Assembly (NCBI RefSeq): GCF_014201885.1
Contig: NZ_JACHFN010000002.1
Span: forward strand, 186,001-250,000
Length of the DNA: 64,000 nt
Source of the DNA: Deinococcus budaensis
GTDB lineage: Bacteria > Deinococcota > Deinococci > Deinococcales > Deinococcaceae
Direction: 5' to 3'
Each line of letters begins with the position of its first letter. The stretch's first letter is position 1. The position numbers were made by a program, and so were the translations under genes. Positions 52,412 to 64,000 of this stretch are shown here, one piece after another. The notes beneath the pieces are model-generated. The model was given only the letters and a program-made list of their open reading frames with translations. It did no database searches and was not told the DNA's origin.

Positions 52412-53724
52412 AGGAAGCCTCCTGGGGCGGGGAACGCGAGGGGAAGAAGCGGCGGGGGCGCGGCGGGCGGCCCCCGGCCCCACGCGGCCACCCGGTACAG
52501 GTGCCGCAGGCCCGCCGGGGTCATCAGCTGGTCGAGCAGCATCGCCCCGGCTCCCAGCACCCCGGTCCGGTCGCCCAGGGTGCCCAGGTCGATGCAGGTG
52601 GGGTCGGCGTTGACCGACATGGTGCGGCGCAGGGCGCTCTCGCGCACCGCCCGCAGCAGCACCTCGCCCGCCCGCGAAAGGCGTCCGCCCAGCACGACCG
52701 CCGCCGGGTTGAAGAGGTTGAGCGCCGTGCTGATCGCCACCCCCAGGTGGTGCCCCGCCCCGGTCCAGACCTCGCGGGCCAGGGGATCGGTGTCTGCCCC
52801 CGCGATCAGGGCCGCCAGGGTGACCGGCCGGGGCAGGGTGGTCACGGCCCCCGCCGCCCGGCTGGCCTCGGCGGTCTCCAGCAGCACCCGCGCCGCCGCG
52901 TAGCTTTCCAGACTGCCGGGATTGCCGCTGCGGCCGACCGGCCCCTGCTCGTTGATGCTGATGTGCCCGATCTCGCCCGCGCCGCCCCGGACGCCCCGGT
53001 GCAGCCGCCCGCCCAGCAACACCCCGGCTCCGATGCCGGTCGCCACCTTCACGTAGATCAGGTCCCGCGCTCCCCGGTGCTGCCCGAAGCGCGTCTCGGC
53101 CAGGGCACCCAGGTTGGCGTCGTTGTCCACCCAGGCGGGCACGCCCAGCACCCGCTCCAGCCCGGCGCGGACATCCTCGCCGTCCCAGCCGGGCATGTTG
53201 GGCGGACTGATCACCCGGCCGGTCGCGTGGTCCACCGGTCCCGGGACGCCCGCGCCCACCCCGGCCACCCGCTCCCGGGCCAGCCCGGCCTCGCCCAGCA
53301 CCTCGGCGGCGAGGTCGGCCAGGCGGGCGTAGGTCGCCTGCGGCCCCGCCAGCACGTCGTGCGAGACCGAGCGGCTCGCCAGGGACGTGCAGCGCAGGTC
53401 CAGCAGATCCACCCGCAGGTGACTGGCCCCCAGGTCCACCGCGAGCAGCCCCGCCGCCCGCGCCCGCAGCGACAGCAGGGTGGCCCGGCGCCCCACCTGC
53501 CCGCCCCCGCGCTGCCCGGCCTCCTCGACCAATCCGGCCGCGATCAGTTCCGCCACGATGGAACTGATCGCGCTGCGCGACAGCCCCAGATCCCGCGCGA
53601 GGTCCACCCGCGCCCGGTCTCCCTCCCACAGCAGGCCCAGCAACAGCAGCGTGTGCCGCGCCCGGATGGCCGCCAGATCGAGGGGAACAGCAAGGGGAAC
53701 AGCAAGGGGAACAGCTGAATTCAC
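52408..53724 (-). CDS. ROK family transcriptional regulator of the sugar ABC operon
   Basis: A 438-residue regulator: N-terminal winged helix (about 20-80, [47 protein letters not shown]) and a ROK sugar-binding domain ([42 protein letters not shown]). The zinc triad CxCxxxxC that follows GH in ROK proteins is absent: positions 264, 266 and 271 are Gly, Ser, Ser. Residues 5-15 are three VPLA-type repeats from a 12-bp tandem repeat. Its stop overlaps the binding-protein start (ATGA), so it leads and probably autoregulates the operon. GTG start; a longer in-frame extension reads through the promoter and was rejected. Confidence 0.88.
53681..53716. repeat. Three tandem 12-bp units at the 5' end of the ROK gene
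   Basis: Three copies of AGGGGAACAGCA (the last ending CT) on the plus strand, coding VPLA repeats at residues 5-15 of the regulator. Copy-number change would stay in frame. Confidence 0.8.
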
Positions 53725-53802
53725 GGCGTCTCCGCAGGGGCGAGAAAAGGTGGGCGGCGCCCCGCGTGCAGGCACCCCGAACCCGGGCTGTATGAGGAAT
53801 TC

Positions 53803-53832
53803 ATCATGCGCGCGGCCAATTTTGTTTGTCAA
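53803..53832 (-). promoter_or_regulatory. Promoter of the ROK-sugar ABC operon
   Basis: On the minus strand TTGACA (53827-53832) and CATGAT (53803-53808) are 18 bp apart, about 80 bp before the GTG start at 53724. Unlike most promoters here this one would give a leader of about 70 nt. Two CCAATT copies on the plus strand (53816-53821 and 53838-53843), 22 bp apart centre to centre, flank the -35 and may be operator half-sites. Confidence 0.55.
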
Positions 53833-53932
53833 ATGAACCAATTAAGTCGGGCCGCCGCCATGCGAAAGGGGAACCGGGCCGGTGGGCCGCAGTTCCCCGC
53901 GTCAGCAGACCCCGGCGGGGTCGCCACTGGGC

Positions 53933-55519
<1,587 letters not shown>

Positions 55520-55526
55520 GGGGGCG

Positions 55527-55532
55527 AGCTTA
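55527..55532 (-). promoter_or_regulatory. -10 hexamer TAAGCT of lysS
   Basis: TAAGCT on the minus strand, 7 nt before the ATG at 55519. Confidence 0.5.
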
Positions 55533-55579
55533 GCAGAGGGGGGGCCAGATGGGGGGCGGCGCCAGGAGCGGCAACGAGA

Positions 55580-55617
55580 AGAGCAGAAGGGCAAACCGCT
55601 CTGCGCCCTTCTGCTCT
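55580..55617 (-). terminator. Terminator hairpin after gfh1
   Basis: A perfect 13-bp stem (AGAGCAGAAGGGC with GCCCTTCTGCTCT, 12-nt loop), 24 bp after the gfh1 stop; the following minus-strand bases TCTCGTTG give only a weak T-run. Confidence 0.65.
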
Positions 55618-55640
55618 GTCCTCAGCCCTGGGGGCCCCGG

Positions 55641-56129
55641 TCAATACTCGATGCCCTTGACCTTGTACTTGACCTGCTTGCCGTTGTCGAGGTTCACCAC
55701 GAAGCTCTCGCCCTTCTTGCGGCCCATCAGCTCCTTGCCGACCGGGCTGTCCTCGCTGATGCGCGGCAGGCTGCCGCCCAGCACCGCCGCCTCCGGGGCG
55801 CTGACGACCTGCACGCGCATGTCTTTCTTGGTGGCCTCGTTCGAGAGTGTGACCAGGGCGCCCAGTTCGACCCGGCCGTCGTTCTCGTGGTCCTCGATGA
55901 CGGAGGCGCGCGACAGGGTGTCTTCGAGTTCCTCGATCCGGGCCTCGATGGTCATCTTCTCGCGCTTGGCGTCTTCCAGGCCGGTGTCTTCGTTGTCGGC
56001 GCTGGTTTCCATCTGTTCCTGGAGGATGCGCGTCGCCTCGGCGAGCCGCCCCTGTTCCTGATCGAGGGTGCGTTGCAGGCGCTCGAAGCCCTCGCGCGTG
56101 AGTTTCACCTGTCTGGTCGGTTGTGCCAC
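55641..56129 (-). CDS. gfh1: Gfh1, GreA-like RNA polymerase secondary-channel factor
   Basis: A 162-residue Gre-fold protein: an N-terminal coiled coil (about 1-78) and a C-terminal FKBP-like domain (about 80-162, [23 protein letters not shown] ... [18 protein letters not shown]). The start [19 protein letters not shown] and the coiled-coil tip [18 protein letters not shown] follow Thermus Gfh1 more closely than GreA, whose tip reads GDLKENAEY-like. Gfh1 enters the polymerase channel and inhibits or pauses RNA synthesis instead of stimulating cleavage. The tip here has three acidic residues (D45, E47, D48). GTG start with GGAGGT 5 nt upstream. Confidence 0.85.
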   Translation of the reverse strand: MAQPTRQVKLTREGFERLQRTLDQEQGRLAEATRILQEQMETSADNEDTGLEDAKREKMTIEARIEELEDTLSRASVIEDHENDGRVELGALVTLSNEATKKDMRVQVVSAPEAAVLGGSLPRISEDSPVGKELMGRKKGESFVVNLDNGKQVKYKVKGIEY

Positions 56130-56280
56130 TGTTGACCTCCGCTGCCGCATGAATGTGAAAGGAACCTGTGGACAGGACCAATCTGATTTCTGAGAATCGC
56201 TGGGCATTCTGCCACAAGGGGGGGCAGGGGGCAACAGAAGGTGGGGGGGGAAAAAAGCGTGGGCCGGGACGCGGCAGCCC

Positions 56281-57402
56281 TCAGTGCCGCCCTCCGTGCC
56301 GGGCTGACCAGTTCACCCGCGCCGTGAGGGCCACCACGGCGCTCAGCGCCAGCCCCAACGCCGCCAGCGTCAGCGGCACCGAGGCGGGACCGGCGCCCGC
56401 GTAGAGCGCTCCCAGCGCCGCCGGAGCCAGGACGCCCCCCGCCGATCCCGCCACCAGCAGGTAAGGCACCAGCCGCGCCGGAAGGCTCGCAGCCATCCAC
56501 GCCAGCGTGGTGCCGAAAATCGGCCCCAGGCACAGCCCCGCCAGCACGTAGGCGGCGGGCGAGAGCGCGGGCACGGTCGCGGCCAGGGCGGCCAGGGTGG
56601 TCAGCGCGGCGGCCGCCAGCACCAGCCGGGGCGGCGAGACCCGCCCGCCCAGCAGCCCGGTCAGGATGCGCCCGGCCGTCAGGCCCGCCCAGTAGCCGCT
56701 GAGAATCAGGGCGGACGCCCCAAAGCGCAGGCTGTCCAGATGCCGCGCCAGCCACGCGCCGAAGCCAACCTCCAGCCCCACGTACAGGAAGATCAGGACC
56801 GCGAACAGGGCCAGGGTGACGCCCGGCTGCCCGCTTCCCGCCGCCACCGGGGGCCGCAGCGCCGGGACCCCCCAGACGCGGGTGGCCAGCAGCGTGACGC
56901 CCCCCAGCGCCGCGACGACCAGGAAAGGCAGCGCCAGCGAGCGGCCCCCCAGCGCCAGCACCAGCAGCGGCGACAGGATGCTGCCCACCCCGAAGACGGC
57001 ATTGACCAGATTCACCGCCCGGGTGCCGATGCTGGCGTAAGCGGCGTTCAGGGCCGCGCTGACCCCACCCAGGCCCAGGCCGCCCACCAGCGCGCCCGTG
57101 ACTGCCAGCGCCCAGGTCGGGGCCAGGGCCACGCCCGTCACGCCTGCCGCCAGCACCACCGCGCTGCCCGCGACCACCGCCCGCAGGCTCACCCGCGAGA
57201 GCAGCAGCCCCACCAGCGGCGGCGCCGTGGTCGACCCCAGGAAGTGGGCGCTGGCGACCCACCCCACGGCCGCTGGCCCCACCCCGTAGCGGGCCTGAAA
57301 CAGCGGAAAGGCCGCCCCGTACATCGCCTGAAGCACGCCCAGCATCAAAAAAGCGACCGCTCCCGGCGCGAGCAGGGTGACGGTCAGGGGCGGGGCCTTC
57401 AT
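56281..57402 (-). CDS. MFS transporter, 12-helix
   Basis: A 373-residue polytopic membrane protein with about 12 helices. The loop 2-3 region ([18 protein letters not shown]) and [20 protein letters not shown] fit the major facilitator fold, of the short sugar/drug exporter-like type; the substrate is unknown. The chosen ATG has TACGCT at 9 nt. After the stop, a short GCGT/ACGC hairpin followed by TTTTTT (about 56251-56272, minus strand) may terminate transcription. Confidence 0.8.
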   Translation of the reverse strand: MKAPPLTVTLLAPGAVAFLMLGVLQAMYGAAFPLFQARYGVGPAAVGWVASAHFLGSTTAPPLVGLLLSRVSLRAVVAGSAVVLAAGVTGVALAPTWALAVTGALVGGLGLGGVSAALNAAYASIGTRAVNLVNAVFGVGSILSPLLVLALGGRSLALPFLVVAALGGVTLLATRVWGVPALRPPVAAGSGQPGVTLALFAVLIFLYVGLEVGFGAWLARHLDSLRFGASALILSGYWAGLTAGRILTGLLGGRVSPPRLVLAAAALTTLAALAATVPALSPAAYVLAGLCLGPIFGTTLAWMAASLPARLVPYLLVAGSAGGVLAPAALGALYAGAGPASVPLTLAALGLALSAVVALTARVNWSARHGGRH

Positions 57403-57411
57403 CGGTGGGGG

Positions 57412-57417
57412 AGCGTA
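57412..57417 (-). promoter_or_regulatory. -10 hexamer TACGCT of the 373-residue MFS gene
   Basis: TACGCT on the minus strand, 9 nt before the ATG at 57402. Confidence 0.4.
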
Positions 57418-57462
57418 GCACGGCGCGGCCACGCTCCGGCGGGTCTCACTTGGGCGCGGGTC

Positions 57463-58422
57463 TCACTTGGGCAGGGTCACCAGGCTGATCAGCCACTTGT
57501 TGTCCTTGCCGGTGGGCGACCACTGGTAGCCCACGCTGGGGCCGAAGAGGCTGGGAATGAAGCCCACGTTCAGCAGCAGGTCGCCGCGCAGATACGTGTA
57601 GTCGTTTTGCCAGGTGTGGGTCAGTCGGCTGCGCACCGCCCCCACCCCGAAGCCCGACGCCGCGCCTGCGCCCGGCAGGCGGTAGGTCACCCCCACGTTC
57701 GACTCCTGATAGCGGCCCAGGCCGAAGTCCGGCACCGCCACCTGACCCCCCACAAAGCGCTCGAAGTGCGAGGCGTCGAGCGTCAGGCCCTTCACAGGCG
57801 AGATGTTGGCGACCGCGACCGCGTCGAAGCTGCCCTGAAGCTGCTTTTGCACCGGGAAGGTGTAGAGCCGAGCGGTGCTGCCGACGTAGGTGTTGAGCTT
57901 GCCGAAACTCTTGCCGTAGCCGCCGCTGACCTCGCTCTGGGTGTAGGGCGCGGCGACAGTGGGGGTAATCGCCACGCCGACGTTGTTCAAGACCCGCACC
58001 CGGTCTTTGGAAACCGTGAATGCGTAGCCGCCCGAGACCTTGGAATACGCGCCCCGCCCCTGAAGCAGCCCGCTGTACTGCACGCCCTTGGACGGGTCGC
58101 GCGTGATTTCCAGCCGGGGTTTGTTGTAGAAGACTCCGGCGGCCAGGGTCGTGTCGTTGGTGCGGGTGCTGATGTTGTAGTCCCAGTAGGTCGGCGCCTT
58201 GACCAGCGAGATGCGGATGTCCTGGTCGAACATCAGCGGGAAATAGCGCACCCCGTAACCCGACTCGGTCGAGACGACCAGTTCGGTGCTGCCGAAGCGC
58301 GACAGGTAGTTGGCCGGGAGCTTCAGGCTGGGTGTGCTCTGGGCAGCGGCGGTCGAGGCGGCGAGGGCACTCAGCAGCAGGGTGGTCCCGAGCCGGGCAA
58401 GCGGAAAGCGGTGGATCAGCAC
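57463..58422 (-). CDS. Putative outer-membrane beta-barrel protein
   Basis: A 319-residue protein with a signal peptide ([23 protein letters not shown]). The mature sequence is a run of amphipathic strands rich in Gly, Tyr, Thr and Val (for example [66 protein letters not shown]), with the final residue pattern of a barrel C-terminus. Deinococcus has an outer membrane-like layer, so a barrel is plausible. No known family recognised. The GTG start with GGGGAG directly upstream is tentative. Confidence 0.55.
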   Translation of the reverse strand: MLIHRFPLARLGTTLLLSALAASTAAAQSTPSLKLPANYLSRFGSTELVVSTESGYGVRYFPLMFDQDIRISLVKAPTYWDYNISTRTNDTTLAAGVFYNKPRLEITRDPSKGVQYSGLLQGRGAYSKVSGGYAFTVSKDRVRVLNNVGVAITPTVAAPYTQSEVSGGYGKSFGKLNTYVGSTARLYTFPVQKQLQGSFDAVAVANISPVKGLTLDASHFERFVGGQVAVPDFGLGRYQESNVGVTYRLPGAGAASGFGVGAVRSRLTHTWQNDYTYLRGDLLLNVGFIPSLFGPSVGYQWSPTGKDNKWLISLVTLPK

Positions 58423-58521
58423 CTCCCCATCCTGCCTGCCCCGCGCGCCGCGTACATGAAAAGCCGCGTCAGGTTGGGGCACAGCCCCCCAGCCTGGGGT
58501 ATCCGGCTCAGGCGCGCAGGT

Positions 58522-60810
<2,289 letters not shown>

Positions 60811-60820
60811 GTCAGTGGGG

Positions 60821-60826
60821 AGCATA
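60821..60826 (-). promoter_or_regulatory. -10 hexamer TATGCT of mutS2
   Basis: TATGCT on the minus strand, 10 nt before the ATG at 60810. Confidence 0.5.
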
Positions 60827-60940
60827 ACAACGCTTGCAGGGCGGGAACGTGGGCCTTGTGGCTTAGCGAAGGTTGGTCAGGCGGGGCAGCAGCCTCCGCA
60901 CCCGGGGGGCCAGCAGCCGGGCCACTCCCTGCCTGCCTGC

Positions 60941-60946
60941 TAGCCT
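60941..60946 (+). promoter_or_regulatory. -10 hexamer TAGCCT of the flavin reductase gene
   Basis: TAGCCT lies 7 nt before the ATG at 60954. Confidence 0.5.
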
Positions 60947-60953
60947 GCCCGAC

Positions 60954-61528
60954 ATGAAGTTCGCGGTCCTCTCCACCAGCCTTGATCCGGTCAGCCGCAG
61001 CGGCTGGATGGCGGGCCTCGCGGCGGGGCAGCTCCGGGCAGGCGGGCACGACGTGACCCACCTCGACCTGCGGACGACGCCCCTGCCTCCCTTCGACAAT
61101 GACACCTGCTACGCCCACCCCCACGCCGAGGTCTACCACCGCGCCATCCGCGAGGCCGACGGGGTGGTTCTGGCTGTGCCCGTCTACAACTGGGGGCTGG
61201 GGTCGGGCGCGAAGGCGCTGGTGGAGCTGACCGGCAGCAGCGACCCCGACCGGGGCCTGCATGGGGCGTGGTTCGACCAGCCGGTGACGTTTCTGGTGTC
61301 GGGCGGCCTCGCGCACGGGTACCTCAGCCACGGGGCCTTCGCCTTCGGGCTGATGACCGACTTCCGCTGCGTGGTCAATCCGCACGCCGTGTATGCGACG
61401 GGCGCCGAGTGGGCGGCGGACGGGGCGCCTGGGGAGGCGCTGGCGGCGCGGCTGGCCCGCACCGTCGAGCGCGGGGTGGACCTCGCGGAGCGGCTGCGGG
61501 GCCGGAGCTACCGCTCGGTGTGGGAAGT

Positions 61529-61532
<4 letters not shown>
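60954..61532 (+). CDS. NAD(P)H-dependent FMN reductase family protein
   Basis: A 192-residue flavodoxin-fold protein. [19 protein letters not shown] is the FMN phosphate-binding loop, [14 protein letters not shown] follows strand 2, and [26 protein letters not shown] holds the PxYN flavin-contact motif of this reductase family. Likely reduces flavins, quinones or chromate with NAD(P)H; the partner is unknown. Its stop overlaps the pseudouridine synthase start (GTGA), so the two are coupled. Confidence 0.82.
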
Positions 61533-62296
<764 letters not shown>

Positions 62297-62409
62297 GGCC
62301 CCCGGCAGGCCCGAGGCAGCCCTCGGCCTACGCGCAGGCTTCAGCAGAGCGGCGACTTGGGGTGTGCGCACCCCACCCTTCCCTGGGGAAGCTGAACGGG
62401 CACAAAGGA

Positions 62410-62442
62410 GAGGGGCGGACCTGCAACGCGGCTCCGCCCCTC
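62410..62442. terminator. Bidirectional terminator between the RluA-type gene and the 100-residue gene
   Basis: A 10-bp stem GAGGGGCGGA/TCCGCCCCTC with 13-nt loop, flanked by AAAGGA and CCCCTTT so that both convergent transcripts could end here. Confidence 0.7.
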
Positions 62443-62463
62443 CCCCTTTGCCTCTGCCGGGGT

Positions 62464-62766
62464 TCAGACCACGATGCGGCGGTAGGCCCCGTCCTCGCCC
62501 ACGGCGGGAAGCTGGCCGTACATCAATTCCTGCTCGACCACCCGGGCGATGTCCTCGCCCAGCTGCTGGGCGCCGCGCTCCTCGCTCTCCAGCGGCTCGG
62601 CGATCACATCGAAGCCGCGCAGGGCATTCACGTCCTGGTGGCGCACCTCGATGCGCAGGGTGCCGCCCTCGACCCGGGGGTCGATGGTCAGGCCCTCGGG
62701 GTGCTCGTAGGTGAAGGCGGTCTGAAAGGCGGTCAGGGCGTCTTGCAGGTTCAGGCGTGCGGTCAT
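62464..62766 (-). CDS. Hypothetical protein, 100 residues
   Basis: A small acidic soluble protein: LNLQDALTAFQTAFTYEHPEGLTIDPRVEGGTLRIEVRHQDVNALRGFDVIAEPLESEERGAQQLGED-type alternating strand and helix, ending GQLPAVGEDGAYRRIVV. No family recognised. The ATG has CAGACT (close to TANNNT) 6 nt upstream. It is convergent with the RluA-type gene and divergent from the MFS gene. Confidence 0.6.
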   Translation of the reverse strand: MTARLNLQDALTAFQTAFTYEHPEGLTIDPRVEGGTLRIEVRHQDVNALRGFDVIAEPLESEERGAQQLGEDIARVVEQELMYGQLPAVGEDGAYRRIVV

Positions 62767-62864
62767 GCGGGCAGTCTGCCGCGCGGCGGCCGGACCCAAC
62801 TGCTTTTCGCGCCACACCCGTAAGGGGGCCTAAAGGGCAGGTGAAGGCGGCGGAGGGCGGCCCG

Positions 62865-62870
62865 TATACT
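62865..62870 (+). promoter_or_regulatory. -10 hexamer TATACT of the terminal MFS gene
   Basis: TATACT lies 8 nt before the ATG at 62879. Confidence 0.6.
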
Positions 62871-62878
62871 CGCCGCAC

Positions 62879-64000
<1,122 letters not shown>

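Noticed and set aside
53725..53841. N-terminal extension of the ROK regulator
   Set aside because: It would translate the promoter region with the TTGACA element; no ribosome site supports it, and ROK proteins start close to the winged helix.

Overview
The window is a high-GC chromosomal segment from a Deinococcus species. The assignment rests on a DdrA-type Rad52-like damage-response gene with a radiation/desiccation response motif (RDRM)-like site in its promoter, a Gfh1-type RNA polymerase factor (known from Deinococcus-Thermus), a sugar-binding protein that closely resembles the Thermus thermophilus glucose-binding protein, and a very large number of genes whose -10 hexamer (TANNNT) lies only 5 to 10 nt before the start codon. 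The last trait is the leaderless-mRNA layout described for Deinococcus. No rRNA, tRNA, insertion sequence or prophage was seen.

Layout. 1-16.8 kb is mixed housekeeping: a truncated SARP/BTAD-type regulator, ddrA, a 3-hydroxybutyrate dehydrogenase-like SDR, a secreted CAP protein, an M3 oligopeptidase, a GNAT protein, queA overlapping a NYN-domain gene, a HIT protein, a PLP aminotransferase, a MarR regulator beside a fused dioxygenase-hydrolase (MhqO-MhqD type), secreted proteins, comF and Deinococcus-type small hypotheticals. 16.9-26.6 kb carries an unusual serine protease-endonuclease I fusion, a candidate 43-residue membrane peptide, the gatC-serS operon, a PrcB-domain secreted protein, a telA / 59-residue membrane protein / uridine-kinase cluster, and a phosphoribosyltransferase-erythromycin esterase pair. 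26.6-32.3 kb holds an ABC-F ATPase, a FecR-CHASE2/GGDEF operon and a secreted protein built from two tandem repeats.

32.4-47.0 kb, all on the minus strand, is a complete 14-gene NADH:quinone oxidoreductase (complex I) operon in canonical order nuoA to nuoN, with stop/start overlaps at many junctions and a strong terminator after nuoN. Just upstream of nuoA lies a short CRISPR array (6 repeats, 5 spacers) with no cas genes in the window, then a soluble sensor histidine kinase. 49.1-53.7 kb is a sugar ABC import operon led by its own ROK-family regulator; its ATPase is not present here. 53.9-64 kb holds lysS, gfh1, two MFS transporters (the last cut by the window end), a probable outer-membrane beta-barrel protein, mutS2, a flavin reductase overlapping an RluA-type pseudouridine synthase, and a small hypothetical gene.

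Main candidates for new biology: the protease-nuclease fusion with no visible signal peptide; the 43-residue hydrophobic peptide behind a 12-bp hairpin; the telA-linked 59-residue membrane protein; the fused MhqO-MhqD enzyme with a palindrome beside its -10; a ROK regulator that has lost its zinc-binding cysteines; and an AT-richer coding-like remnant next to the CRISPR array.
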